This document shows, in pieces, positions 8,349 to 17,543 of a stretch of DNA of 64,000 bases; the first letter of the stretch is position 1, and each line of letters starts with the position of its first letter. The stretch spans positions 170,040 through 234,039 of the forward strand of contig NZ_JAQEGR010000004.1 in the NCBI RefSeq assembly GCF_027667425.1, written 5' to 3'. The DNA comes from Fusicatenibacter saccharivorans (GTDB lineage: Bacteria > Bacillota > Clostridia > Lachnospirales > Lachnospiraceae). The position numbers were made by a program, and so were the translations under genes. The notes under the pieces were generated by a model that ran no database searches, was not told the origin of the DNA, and saw nothing but the letters and a program-made list of their open reading frames with translations.

Positions 8349-10100
8349 ATGAATCTCTGGCAGAAAGGAAAACGAAGGATGCTGCGCAGCGTTCGAATAC
8401 GCAGTTTGAAGGATACGTCCCTGCGGCTTGGAACTCCGGTTTTTCTGGTCCTGATGGGGCTTGTTGTCTGCCTGCTCTGGGGCGTTTGGGAAAACCGCAA
8501 GCTGGCAGATAAATATATTGCCGATACGGCAAAGCTCTATGTCGATCAGATCAACCGTGATATGTCGCAGATCAACAGTGAACTGATCTATCTGCTGGAT
8601 TCTGACAGCAACATCAAAGAAATCCCGGATCAGATAACATCGACAGATGCTCAGTATTATGAAATGGAGCAGACGCTGCGGGAGCGAAACCGTGTGCTGA
8701 AAATCCGTTACCATGAGGTACAGACCTTCTTCGTCTACGGTCAGAAAGCCAATGTTCTGATTACGGACAGTGGAACTATGTTTACCGAGAGTAAGGGAAT
8801 GACAACGCTGAATCAGATGCTGATGTCATATCTGCAGATTATGACATCAAAGGATTCGATCAGCACACAATGGACTGTGATTACGTTTGGCGACGACGAC
8901 TATATTGTAGGCTGGTACGCGAAAAACAAAAAAGTTATCGGCTGTGTCATCAATCTGAACCTGATTTTCCGAACCATCCGCGCCAAAACAGAGGAGTATG
9001 ATGTCATTCCGTTTATGGTGGATGCCAGAGGCCGTGTCATGACGCAGGCAGATACGTCGGAAAAATATAAAAATGAGATTATCGATTTTTCCAAAGCGGG
9101 AAAGAAGAAGAAAAATGCGACGGTCTATTCCTACCAGCTTGGCACGGTCGGAAAAATCAATCTTATGGTTCTGCCGGGAGGAGGTATTCTTGAGAATGTA
9201 CTGATTATGCAGATTGCATTCGTCGTCCTGATCGCGGTTCTTCTGATTGTCTGCGCATTGGAAATTACAGCATATTACCACCGGATTCTGGAACCGCTGG
9301 AAAAATTCGGACAAAAACTGGAGGAGCTGGAAAAAGAGCAGAGTCTGAATGATGATGGAAGCAACAATCTGTTAGAGCTGGAGTCTGTGAGCGGCAAATT
9401 CAAGGAACTGCTGCGGAAAATACAGGGATTGAAAATTGCGATCTATGAAAAAGAGCTTGCAGAACAGAAAGCCGAGCTGGAATATACGCAGGAACAGATC
9501 AAGCCACACTTCTTTCTGAACTGCCTGAGCCTGATCCATGGCATTGCGGATAAGAATAACGAAGGCGAGATCGTTGAGATCACAACGGTGCTGTCCGACT
9601 ATATGCGCTACATTTTCCAGGATTCCAAGAAGCAGCGCGATGTGGAGGAAGAGCTGGAACACATTGAGGCATATATCCGCATCCAGAAGCTGCGGTACGG
9701 AGAAGAAGCCTTTTCCTTTGAAGCAACGACGGATGGTGATATCGGAGAATGGAAGGTTCCGTCTCTTCTGCTGCAGACACTGGTGGAAAACTCCGTAGTA
9801 CACGGTGTATCCCTGGACCGGAAGAGTGAGATTTCCCTATATCTCACAAACGAGACGTACGAGGACGGTGAGTACCTCTACATCTGTATTTCCGACACCG
9901 GAAACGGATTTTCGAAAGAGGCACTGGATGCAATCGAAAACGACACGCCTATCATCTACCACGGCCGTCACCATGTCGGCATCTCCAATATAAAACGCCG
10001 CCTGGCGCTGATGTACGGCGAACGGGCGAGCATTACGTGCTCCAATATGGATGAAAATTACGGAGCCGTCGTAGAGGTGCGGCTGCCTAAAACAGAATAA
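8349..10100 (+). CDS. YesM-like sensor histidine kinase
   Basis: This is a membrane sensor kinase of the LytS/YesM type (His_kinase plus HATPase_c). The start chosen is ATG 8349, with GGAGGGG twelve bases upstream; GTG 8337 is in frame but overlaps that site. A first membrane segment (TPVFLVLMGLVVCLLWGVW) and a second (IAFVVLIAVLLIVCALEIT) bracket an extracellular domain of about 250 residues. A HAMP-like region follows, then the phosphoacceptor motif QIKPHFFLNCL and ATP-binding boxes LVENSVVHG and SDTGNGF. It ends the sugar locus whose response regulator lies at 506. A terminator follows directly. Confidence 0.92.
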   Translation: MNLWQKGKRRMLRSVRIRSLKDTSLRLGTPVFLVLMGLVVCLLWGVWENRKLADKYIADTAKLYVDQINRDMSQINSELIYLLDSDSNIKEIPDQITSTDAQYYEMEQTLRERNRVLKIRYHEVQTFFVYGQKANVLITDSGTMFTESKGMTTLNQMLMSYLQIMTSKDSISTQWTVITFGDDDYIVGWYAKNKKVIGCVINLNLIFRTIRAKTEEYDVIPFMVDARGRVMTQADTSEKYKNEIIDFSKAGKKKKNATVYSYQLGTVGKINLMVLPGGGILENVLIMQIAFVVLIAVLLIVCALEITAYYHRILEPLEKFGQKLEELEKEQSLNDDGSNNLLELESVSGKFKELLRKIQGLKIAIYEKELAEQKAELEYTQEQIKPHFFLNCLSLIHGIADKNNEGEIVEITTVLSDYMRYIFQDSKKQRDVEEELEHIEAYIRIQKLRYGEEAFSFEATTDGDIGEWKVPSLLLQTLVENSVVHGVSLDRKSEISLYLTNETYEDGEYLYICISDTGNGFSKEALDAIENDTPIIYHGRHHVGISNIKRRLALMYGERASITCSNMDENYGAVVEVRLPKTE

Positions 10101-10110
10101 AGCGAAAAGA

Positions 10111-10155
10111 AAAAAGGCGGGAACCCGGAGAAACATAGAGGGTTCCCGCCTTTTT
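10111..10155 (+). terminator. Terminator after the sensor kinase
   Basis: AAAAAGGCGGGAACC pairs with GGTTCCCGCCTTTTT. The A and T flanks allow it to act in both directions. Confidence 0.9.
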
Positions 10156-10160
10156 GCGTG

Positions 10161-10209
10161 AAAAAACTGCAGGAGCTTCCGGAACCTGATGGCTCCGGGA
10201 AGCTCCTGC
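10161..10209 (-). terminator. Terminator after the minus-strand GH31 gene
   Basis: On the minus strand a 12-base stem GCAGGAGCTTCC / GGAAGCTCCTGC is followed by a TTTTTT run. It lies 35 bases after the GH31 stop and directly abuts the opposing terminator. Confidence 0.85.
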
Positions 10210-10243
10210 AAAGGGGGAGATGATTCAAAAACTGTTTTCTGTA

Positions 10244-12196
10244 TCAGATACGGGAAACTCCGTCATCGGTATAACGCTCGTAGGAAGCGCCTTCGTATCC
10301 GACCATGCGGATGCTTTCCTCTTTGATATCCGGTATGGATTCTGCAAAATCAGCAACCGGGATTGCGCAGCCTTTGCGGATGAAGAGCGGAACCTCATTC
10401 AGGGCAACTTCTACATAGTGGATACCTTTTGGAAGAACCTCCTGGAACATGTTTCCATTGCCGAGGAATTTTACAAACATCATTTCTTCCGGCAGATATA
10501 CGTAACGGCCGATGGCATTCTGGGTGTAAACCGGTGCGATCATGATCTCATTACCGATCATCAACTGATCTTCTGTATTTCTTGCCAGTTTGTCGTCCGG
10601 ATAAACGAAGGCAAGCGGTTTGAAGTACATATCGTCGTTTAAAGCAGCCTTCATGTACTCGCTGTACAGATACGGAACGAGGCGGTAGCGGACGCCGATG
10701 ACGTTGCGGAAGTCCTCGATATGCTCAAACTGGTAAGGTTCCTGCTCACGTGTTCCGAGTGCAGCATGGTTTCTCATCAGAGGAGTGAAAACACCAAGTG
10801 CCAGCCAGCGGAGCAGCAGGTCTCTTGTGGTATTTGTACCGAATCCGCCGAGGTCGGCTCCGGTATAGAGGAAACCGCACATGTTGAGGGACGGCATCAT
10901 CTTCAGGTTCAGCAGGATGTGTGACCACCACGAGCAGTTGTCTCCGGTCCAGATTCCACCGTAACGGTGCATGCCGATGTAGGAAGAACGGGAGAACATC
11001 AGGATTCGCTTATCCGGGGAAATTCGTTCAAAAGCTTCACCGGCAGAACGTGTCATGTTGTAGCCAAACAGATTGTGTACCTTGTCATGGCGGACCTGTT
11101 CGCCGTTTACGTTGTGATAGAAGCGTTTATAGTCCTCATGGTTGTTTGCCAGTGCCTGAAGCTTTCCGCCTACCATGTAGTGCGGAACCTCCGGGTCACC
11201 TTCCACATATTTCTTTGCAGTCTCCTTGAAATCAGCAAGGCCTTCCTGGGAATAGAAGATGGATGGCTCGTTCATGTCATTCCAGAAGGCATCGATTCCC
11301 TTGGAAACGAGAACATCGTATTTGTCACCAAACCATTTTCTGGCATCTGCATTTAAGACATCCGGGAAATGAGTCCAGCCCGGCCATACAGTAGCTTCGA
11401 AGTAGGAGCCATCCTCACGGCGGCAGAAGTAGCCTTTTTCACAGCCCTCTTCGTAAATGTCATAACCCTCTTCGACTTTCACACCGGCATCGATGATCGG
11501 AACGAGATGGATCTTTTCTTTTTTCATATCCTGTACAAATCCCTCGAAATCCGGGAAACGTTCTTCATTTACGGTGAAGTCCTTGTAATCCTGCATGTAG
11601 TCAATATCCATGTAAACCATATCGAGCGGCACATGGTTTTCGCGGTATTTTTTCACTACCGTGCGGAAATCATCCTCTGTTTTGTAGCCCCAGCGGCTCT
11701 GACCGTAACCGAAAGCAAACTTCGGAGCAATGTAGCTGCGTCCGATGATGCCGCGGAACTGTTTTACGATATCAAGATCGGAATCACCGGTGATCATGTA
11801 AACGTAGAGATCTGCGTTTTCGCAGGAAACGGTCATTGTATCGGAAGTCGTGTAGCCGATATCGAAACGCAGGGTGCCCGGATAATCGAAGAAGAATCCT
11901 ACGTGTGTCTTGCCGGAGATGATGATGAAGTTGTGTGCTGCATACAGAGAGGTTTTGCTCTCTACGTGATTTGGATCATCGGCGCAGTCACTGATGTAAA
12001 GAAAGCCGCGTTTGTTGATGCCGCGGTTGGCTTCGCCAAGTCCGAATACCATGTCCTCGTCAGCAAGCTTTGTAGTGAAGGAGAAGCCGTTCTCGGTGGA
12101 GAAGGTACCGTAATCCGGGTTTCCTTCGGAAGAGGGGATCTCTTTTACGACAGCTTCGGTTTCAAATGGGGTTCCGTAGACAAATTTTTTTACCAT
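10244..12196 (-). CDS. GH31 alpha-glucosidase (Blautia obeum Ro-alphaG1-like)
   Basis: This is a cytoplasmic retaining alpha-glucosidase of 650 residues without a signal peptide. The catalytic nucleophile is Asp307 in FWNDMNEPSIF and the acid/base is Asp419 in IWTGDN. Trp169 (GQSRWGY) sits where the described Blautia/Ruminococcus obeum Ro-alphaG1 has a Trp that favours alpha-1,6 linkages, and residue numbering agrees up to the nucleophile (recalled, not checked). An isomaltose/alpha-1,6-glucosidase activity is therefore likely. The ribosome site AAGGAGG lies seven bases before ATG. It has its own promoter and terminator and points toward the alpha-glycoside transporter locus; the AraC gene upstream is a candidate regulator. 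Confidence 0.92.
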   Translation of the reverse strand: MVKKFVYGTPFETEAVVKEIPSSEGNPDYGTFSTENGFSFTTKLADEDMVFGLGEANRGINKRGFLYISDCADDPNHVESKTSLYAAHNFIIISGKTHVGFFFDYPGTLRFDIGYTTSDTMTVSCENADLYVYMITGDSDLDIVKQFRGIIGRSYIAPKFAFGYGQSRWGYKTEDDFRTVVKKYRENHVPLDMVYMDIDYMQDYKDFTVNEERFPDFEGFVQDMKKEKIHLVPIIDAGVKVEEGYDIYEEGCEKGYFCRREDGSYFEATVWPGWTHFPDVLNADARKWFGDKYDVLVSKGIDAFWNDMNEPSIFYSQEGLADFKETAKKYVEGDPEVPHYMVGGKLQALANNHEDYKRFYHNVNGEQVRHDKVHNLFGYNMTRSAGEAFERISPDKRILMFSRSSYIGMHRYGGIWTGDNCSWWSHILLNLKMMPSLNMCGFLYTGADLGGFGTNTTRDLLLRWLALGVFTPLMRNHAALGTREQEPYQFEHIEDFRNVIGVRYRLVPYLYSEYMKAALNDDMYFKPLAFVYPDDKLARNTEDQLMIGNEIMIAPVYTQNAIGRYVYLPEEMMFVKFLGNGNMFQEVLPKGIHYVEVALNEVPLFIRKGCAIPVADFAESIPDIKEESIRMVGYEGASYERYTDDGVSRI

Positions 12197-12268
12197 GTCA
12201 TCCTCCTTGTAAAATAAATGGAAAATATAGTGTTTTGGTTAGGTTTAGCGCAACACCTTTGTAATTTT

Positions 12269-12296
12269 ATTATAACAGGGATCGGAAAAATGTCTA
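12269..12296 (-). promoter_or_regulatory. Promoter of the minus-strand GH31 gene
   Basis: On the minus strand TAGACA (12291-12296) and TATAAT (12269-12274) are 16 bases apart, and TG precedes the -10 as an extended element. The GH31 start is 72 bases further. Confidence 0.75.
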
Positions 12297-12347
12297 GCAA
12301 AATTCTTCCTTTTTTTAACAAAAAAACGTGTACAGAAAAAAATCAGG

Positions 12348-13256
12348 TTATGTTGGCAGGCCTTCTGCGCGTTTCCGGAAATCTCTCGGCGTACAATGGT
12401 AAGTACGCAGAAAAATTTTGGAATAATAACTCTGATGATTGAAACCGCATGCGGTACAGATTTCCGCGATGGACATTTTGGTTGTGTTTAGCAGATGACA
12501 GCTTACTTCCAGACGGTAATGATTCAGAAAATCAATTGGGCTCTGGCAAAGATAGCGGCGGAAAATCTGACAGCATTTATTGCGGCAGACTTTTCCGGCG
12601 GCGGCGATCTCTTCCAGATTGATGGATTCACTGTAGTGGCTGTAAATATAGGAAACCATATCGCGCTGGATCAGAAGATCTGGATCCTGTGAGACGGCGG
12701 TGTTGCCGTCCGGCATCATCGGATGCGTGCGCAAAAGACGGCACCACAAAAGGGAAAGCAGAGCAGCAGCCTCGATTTCGTAGGCGGTTGGCTGTTCCTT
12801 CTTCAGCCGGAGAATTTCCGGGAGGGTCTGCAGCGCTTCAGTATCTTCCGGATTTTCCGGCTTCAGATGAAGATATTCCAGAGCCGGATTCGAAAGAACC
12901 GGCGTAATATAAGACTGGTACAGAACGCTGTTCGCGGTGAGGATTTTCGGATGGCACAGGATACAGATAAAGTCACATTCCTGGCCGTTTTCGGAATATC
13001 CGTAGTGCATCTGGCGGGAATTGACGATAATCGCCTCCCCGGCGTTTAAAAGGACTCTTTTTCCATTGATATAGTAGTTCATCTGACCGGAGCGGATCTG
13101 TACCCATTCGATATCCTCATGCCAGTGGCAGAGCGCCCGGTGATCTGGATAGGAAGAAAGCAGTCCTTCCCGGATATAAAGCGGAATGCCGACTTCATCG
13201 TAGCGGACGATCTCGGATGCGTCCTGCATGACTTTTGTAATTGGGTCATTTATCAT
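12348..13256 (-). CDS. AraC-family transcription regulator with cupin sensor domain
   Basis: This is a 302-residue regulator. The N-terminal half carries the cupin-like sugar-binding fold (HWHEDIEWVQIRSG ... AGEAIIVNSRQMHYGY), and the last 100 residues are the double helix-turn-helix (INLEEIAAAGKVCRNKCCQIF, then MSIAEICTACGFNHQSYYSKIF). ATG 13256 is chosen because CGGAGG lies six bases upstream; a start eight codons earlier lacks a site. It lies directly upstream of, and parallel to, the GH31 alpha-glucosidase gene and probably controls it. Such proteins usually activate sugar genes when the ligand binds the cupin. Confidence 0.9.
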   Translation of the reverse strand: MINDPITKVMQDASEIVRYDEVGIPLYIREGLLSSYPDHRALCHWHEDIEWVQIRSGQMNYYINGKRVLLNAGEAIIVNSRQMHYGYSENGQECDFICILCHPKILTANSVLYQSYITPVLSNPALEYLHLKPENPEDTEALQTLPEILRLKKEQPTAYEIEAAALLSLLWCRLLRTHPMMPDGNTAVSQDPDLLIQRDMVSYIYSHYSESINLEEIAAAGKVCRNKCCQIFRRYLCQSPIDFLNHYRLEVSCHLLNTTKMSIAEICTACGFNHQSYYSKIFLRTYHCTPRDFRKRAEGLPT

Positions 13257-13386
13257 AAAAACCTCCGTGAAAAAGTACAATTATTATAAAAAATAAGGAA
13301 TATTGTCGTAGAAAAAACGCAAAACCTAAGATAATATGATTATAACATATACGTGTATGGAATAAAACAGAAAAAAGGAAAAAGAA

Positions 13387-13734
13387 ATGAAAAATCAGAG
13401 GGAAATCAAGAAAAAAGATCCAGAATTCTACCGGAAACTTCTTGCACTGCTGATCCCGATGGTTGTACAGAATCTGATGAATGCACTGGTAAGTGCGTCC
13501 GATGCGTTAATGGTCGGTACGCTGGACCAGAATTCCCTGTCCGCAGTTTCGCTTGCCACACAGATTTCTTTTGTCCTGAATCTCTTTTATGCGGCGATTA
13601 CGATCGGAACAACGGTCATGGTCGTTTATTTCCTGCTGAATCTGGATGAAATGATTAAGCTTCCTGCCGTTTACAGACACTATAAAAAATATCAGTGGGT
13701 GAATAATATTACCAGGGAGGATACAGAACAATGA
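13387..13734 (+). pseudogene. MATE efflux pump with internal deletion, frame intact
   Basis: Only 115 residues remain of a protein family that is normally about 450. Residues 1-78 match the MATE N terminus (FYRKLLALLIPMVVQNLMNA, then SASDALMVGTLDQNSLSAVS). At about residue 79 the sequence jumps to the family's C-terminal end (LDEMIKLPAVYRHYKKYQWV ... NITRE). The ten or so membrane segments between are gone but the frame was kept. The product cannot be a working pump. Its last codons overlap the next gene by four bases (ATGA), so translation may persist to couple expression of the acetyltransferase. Confidence 0.85.
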
Positions 13735-14351
13735 AAAACGTAGAGAGAAGAGACAGACAGTTACCGTACATTTCCGATGCAGAGGTGATGGAGCAGCAGA
13801 TGAATGCGAGAAGACTGACGCAGAAACTGAACACCATCGACCGTTCGGATTTTGACGGAATCGCAGCCATTGTAAAAGAACTGTTTGGAAAATCCGAGGG
13901 TGCATTTGTCAATCCGCCATTTTACTGTGACTATGGCTTTCATATTGAGGTCGGAAAAAATTTCTTTGCAAATTATAACTGCACCATTCTCGATGTGGCA
14001 AAGGTAAAAATCGGAGACAACTGCCAGATGGCGCCGAACGTTGCCATCTATACTGCAGGTCATCCGGTGCATCCGGCGGCAAGAAACAGTGCGTATGAAT
14101 ACGGCATTGAAGTTACCATCGGAGATAATGTCTGGATTGGCGGAAATACCGTTATTTTACCAGGCGTACATATCGGAGATAACGTTGTTATCGGCGGCGG
14201 AAGTGTTGTAACAAAGGACATTCCGGACTGGTCGATTGCAGCAGGAAATCCGTGTAAAGTCATTCGGAAGATTACCGAAGAAGATAAACAGTATTATTTC
14301 AGAGATAGAAAATTTGATGATGAAGCATGGGAGGTCATCAAAAATCTGTAA
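13731..14351 (+). CDS. Maltose O-acetyltransferase-like hexapeptide transferase
   Basis: This is a cytoplasmic acetyl-CoA-dependent sugar O-acetyltransferase of the Maa/NodL/LacA group, 206 residues. The N-terminal helix domain (about 1-60) precedes a left-handed beta-helix of hexapeptide repeats (VKIGDNCQMAPNVAIYT ... VTIGDNVWIGGNTVILPGV). The catalytic His lies in TAGHPVHPAARN near residue 107. Length and layout are normal for the family. It overlaps the degenerate MATE frame by four bases, so its translation is probably coupled to it. Its usual role is acetylating spare maltose or glucose, which would fit the nearby alpha-glucoside genes. Confidence 0.92.
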   Translation: MKNVERRDRQLPYISDAEVMEQQMNARRLTQKLNTIDRSDFDGIAAIVKELFGKSEGAFVNPPFYCDYGFHIEVGKNFFANYNCTILDVAKVKIGDNCQMAPNVAIYTAGHPVHPAARNSAYEYGIEVTIGDNVWIGGNTVILPGVHIGDNVVIGGGSVVTKDIPDWSIAAGNPCKVIRKITEEDKQYYFRDRKFDDEAWEVIKNL

Positions 14352-14386
14352 AAACGAAAAGCTTTCTTGGGCAGTTGTGCGATGAA

Positions 14387-14444
14387 AAAAACTCTGTACC
14401 GTATCCATCCGGGAATTTCCGGGGATGCGGTGCAGAGTTTTTTT
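14387..14444 (+). terminator. Terminator after the acetyltransferase
   Basis: AAAACTCTGTACC and GGTGCAGAGTTTTTTT form the base of a long stem with an inner GGATAC/GTATCC-like extension, followed by a T run. Confidence 0.85.
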
Positions 14445-14521
14445 GCGATAGGGAGACAGGAGATTCTGCCGGATTTTGCTGTGGCAAAAAAATGTGAATC
14501 CTGCTTTTGTGCAGCAAAAAA

Positions 14522-14594
<73 letters not shown>

Positions 14595-14774
14595 ATTTTG
14601 ATTTCCTGTTGGAAACCTTTGTTAATATAACATGGATTCGCGAAAATTGCAACTGTTTTATCGAAAATCTCGAAAAAATTGTGCTTTTGGAGGAATGGCG
14701 GTGTATTTTCGTTCGAGAATGTGGTAGTATAAAAGATATGCAAAGAGGAACCAAGGAGAAGTATTAGAAAGATT

Positions 14775-16526
14775 ATGAAAATTATTCTGACTGCGGTCAA
14801 CGCAAAATATATTCATTCCAATCTCGCAGTTTATACACTGCAGGCGAGCGCGGAGAAAGCCGGCGTGTTCCCGGAGATCCGCGAATTTACGATCAATCAG
14901 TCAAAGGATTCCATGCTGCGAAGCCTGTTTCTGGCGCGTGCAGACGTTGTCTGCGTTTCCTGCTACATCTGGAATATATCAATCGTAGAGGATCTGATTA
15001 CAGAATATCATAAAATCAGTCCGAAAACAAAGATCTGGCTTGGCGGGCCGGAGGTTTCGTACCATGCAGAGGAGATGCTGGAACAGTATCCGTTCCTTGC
15101 CGGAATTATGAAAGGCGAGGGAGAAGTGACTTTCCGGGAAATAGCAGTTTATTATCAGAACCAGGGGAATGGGATGGAGGGGAAAACGCTGGAGGAGATC
15201 CATGGCATTACATACCGTGATGCAGACGGTGCAGTCAAAAGCAACCCGTGGCGTCCGGTTATGGATCTGTCCGAGGTGGATTTTCCCTATGCAAACCTGA
15301 AAAAATTTGAGAACCGCATCATTTATTATGAGTCGAGCCGTGGCTGTCCGTTCTCGTGCAGCTACTGCCTTTCTTCCATTGATAAAAGGCTCCGGTTCCG
15401 AAATCTCGATCTCGTAAAAAAGGAGCTTGCCTTCTTTTTGGAGCAGAAGGTACCGCAGGTTAAATTTGTAGATCGTACCTTCAACTGCAAAAAAGATCAC
15501 GCAATGGCGATCTGGAAATTCATCGCAGAACATGATAATGGTGTGACAAATTTCCATTTTGAAATTGCTGCCGATCTGATTACGGAAGAAGAGCTGGAAC
15601 TTTTGAATACGCTGCGGCCGGGACTCGTACAGCTCGAGATCGGCGTGCAGTCTACGAATCCGCAGACGATCGAAGCAATTCACCGGAAGATGGATTTTGG
15701 AAAAGTGACAGAGATTGTCAATCGGATTGCGAAAGGAAGAAACATCCACCAGCATCTGGACCTGATTGCGGGACTTCCCTACGAGGACTATGCAAGTTTC
15801 CGCCGTTCTTTTGCGGATGTCTATGCGCTCCGGCCGCAGCAGCTGCAGCTCGGATTTTTAAAAGTGCTTCGAGGCTCCTTTATGTATGAGCATACGAAAG
15901 AATATGACTGCCATTATCAGGAACGGGAGCCGTATGAGGTGCTTTATACAAAATGGCTGCCGTATGATGATGTGCTGAAACTGAAAGACGTGGAAGAGAT
16001 GGTAGAAGTCTATTACAACAGCGGTCAGTTTGTCCACACGCTGCCGATGATCGAGCGGTTGTATGAGAACCCGTTCGACTTCTTCCAGGAACTCGGTGAT
16101 TTCTACCGGGCAAAGGGCTACAGTGAGGCGGCGCATAACCGGATCCAGCGGTATGAAATTCTGCTCGAGTTTTTACGGGACGAAAAACAGCAGGACGAAG
16201 CATTCTTCCGCCAGATGATGGTACTCGATCTGTATGCGCGGGAAAATATGAAGACGCGGCCGCATTTTGCAAAGGATCCGTCGGAATGGAAAAACGAATC
16301 GCGTGATTTTTACCAGAAGGAAGCCGAAACGAGAACGCTTCTGCCATCGTATACGACATACGATTGGAAGCAGCTGCAGCGCATGACGCATGTGGAAGTT
16401 TTTGATTACGATGTGCTCGGAAACGGGGAAAAGGCGCGTATGGTACTCCTGTTTGATTATCAGAAGCGCGATCCGCTGACGGGAAATGCGGAGATGATCG
16501 ACTGTAGTGAGCTTTTTTACGCTTGA
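14775..16526 (+). CDS. B12-binding-domain radical SAM protein (DUF4080-type)
   Basis: This is a 583-residue iron-sulfur enzyme of unknown substrate. Residues 1-140 look like the cobalamin-binding Rossmann fold (VNAKYIHSNLAVY ... WLGGPEVSYHAEEMLE). The radical SAM cluster motif is CPFSCSYC with cysteines 191, 195 and 198. SAM-domain features follow (FVDRTFNCKKDHA, LEIGVQSTN). The last 200 residues fit the DUF4080 extension found in clostridial members. AAGGAG lies sixteen bases before ATG, an unusually long spacing. The exonuclease gene follows after 41 bases. Family proteins probably do methylation or rearrangement chemistry; none of that can be read here. Confidence 0.87.
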   Translation: MKIILTAVNAKYIHSNLAVYTLQASAEKAGVFPEIREFTINQSKDSMLRSLFLARADVVCVSCYIWNISIVEDLITEYHKISPKTKIWLGGPEVSYHAEEMLEQYPFLAGIMKGEGEVTFREIAVYYQNQGNGMEGKTLEEIHGITYRDADGAVKSNPWRPVMDLSEVDFPYANLKKFENRIIYYESSRGCPFSCSYCLSSIDKRLRFRNLDLVKKELAFFLEQKVPQVKFVDRTFNCKKDHAMAIWKFIAEHDNGVTNFHFEIAADLITEEELELLNTLRPGLVQLEIGVQSTNPQTIEAIHRKMDFGKVTEIVNRIAKGRNIHQHLDLIAGLPYEDYASFRRSFADVYALRPQQLQLGFLKVLRGSFMYEHTKEYDCHYQEREPYEVLYTKWLPYDDVLKLKDVEEMVEVYYNSGQFVHTLPMIERLYENPFDFFQELGDFYRAKGYSEAAHNRIQRYEILLEFLRDEKQQDEAFFRQMMVLDLYARENMKTRPHFAKDPSEWKNESRDFYQKEAETRTLLPSYTTYDWKQLQRMTHVEVFDYDVLGNGEKARMVLLFDYQKRDPLTGNAEMIDCSELFYA

Positions 16527-16567
16527 CATTTCAAAAGAACATGAGATACTAGAAAAGGTAATAAAAG

Positions 16568-17305
16568 ATGAAAATACAAGATTTTGTAGTGCTCGATCTT
16601 GAGACAACGGGTCTTTCTGTAAAGGAAGACCAGATTCTGGAGATCGGTGCAGTAAAAGTGCAGGGCGGAGAGGTCACGGCATCGTATGAGACTTTCGTCA
16701 ATCCGGGCAGAAAAGTGCCGGAGCGGATCACGGAACTCACCGGAATCCGGGATGAGATGATTGCGAATGCGCCCGATGTGGAGACTGCTGTCCGCGGCTT
16801 TCTGGATTTCTGCGGCGGCCTGCCGCTTCTGGGGCACAATATTCTGTTCGATTACAGCTTCATCAAGCAGGCAGCGATAAATGCCCGTCTGGACTTTGAA
16901 AAAGAAGCGTGGGATACGTTGAAAATTGCACGGAAAGCCCTCCCGGATCTGGAGAGCAGAAGCCTTGAAGCACTCTGCGGCTACTATCAGATCCCGCGGG
17001 AACACGCACACCGTGCGATGGACGATGTGCTGGAAACGCTGGCACTGTTCCGAAAACTGGAAGAAGGATTTTCGGAAGATCACCCGGAATGGTTTGCCGC
17101 AGCGCCTCTGAAGGCCAAAATGAAACGTGAGGTTCCGGCGACGGAGGCACAGAAAAAATATCTGGCGGATCTGATCCGGTACCATGAGCTGGATCTCGAA
17201 CCGGAGTGGGGAGCACTCACAAAAAGCCGTGCATCCCGCATGATCGATCAGATTATTCTGGCACATGGAAGAATGGAAAAACGACAGAGAACTGAGAAAA
17301 AATAG
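16568..17305 (+). CDS. DEDDh 3'-5' exonuclease (DnaQ/PolC-like)
   Basis: This is a 245-residue stand-alone exonuclease of the DNA polymerase III epsilon family. Exo I is FVVLDLETTGL (Asp and Glu bind metal), Exo II is LLGHNILFDYSFI, and Exo III is HRAMDDVLETLALF with the catalytic His and Asp. The nuclease domain covers about residues 1-165. The C-terminal 80 residues include PATEAQKKYLADLIRYHELD, a short helical segment seen in several clostridial homologues. It sits in a run with the radical SAM gene and a small membrane protein gene. It may act in repair or RNA turnover; proofreading for PolC is less likely since PolC has its own domain. Confidence 0.88.
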   Translation: MKIQDFVVLDLETTGLSVKEDQILEIGAVKVQGGEVTASYETFVNPGRKVPERITELTGIRDEMIANAPDVETAVRGFLDFCGGLPLLGHNILFDYSFIKQAAINARLDFEKEAWDTLKIARKALPDLESRSLEALCGYYQIPREHAHRAMDDVLETLALFRKLEEGFSEDHPEWFAAAPLKAKMKREVPATEAQKKYLADLIRYHELDLEPEWGALTKSRASRMIDQIILAHGRMEKRQRTEKK

Positions 17306-17329
17306 AAGAGAAAAAGAAAGGATGGAACG

Positions 17330-17488
17330 ATGAGTAATAAAGTCAATCGAAAAGCCCCGACAGAGGCACAGAAAAAGAAGAAAGATCCGCTGGCAAAGAA
17401 GAGAAATGCAGCAAAGATACTGGCATTGATTCTTGCAGTGGTTATGGTGCTTGGTATGGTTCTTCCAGCACTTTTATGGCTGGTGTAA
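17330..17488 (+). CDS. Small single-span membrane protein, 52 residues
   Basis: This short gene encodes a very basic N-terminal half (KKKKDPLAKKRNAAK) followed by one hydrophobic segment (ILALILAVVMVLGMVLPALL) and ends just after it. GAAAGGATGG precedes ATG 17330 at normal spacing, and it fills the gap between the exonuclease and vanW genes exactly. Charge distribution predicts N-inside, C-outside insertion. I do not recognise the family. It could be an accessory subunit of a membrane complex or an uncleaved anchor. Support is the ribosome site, the frame and the clear membrane segment. Confidence 0.72.
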   Translation: MSNKVNRKAPTEAQKKKKDPLAKKRNAAKILALILAVVMVLGMVLPALLWLV

Positions 17489-17543
17489 AGAGATTCTGTA
17501 AAAGACAGAGTGAAATGGGAAACGGATCAAGAAGAGGCACAGT

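Noticed and set aside
12241..12258. TTTAGCGCAAC near the GH31 promoter as a LacI-type or CcpA operator
   Set aside because: Only half of a symmetric site is present and it does not fit the cre consensus.
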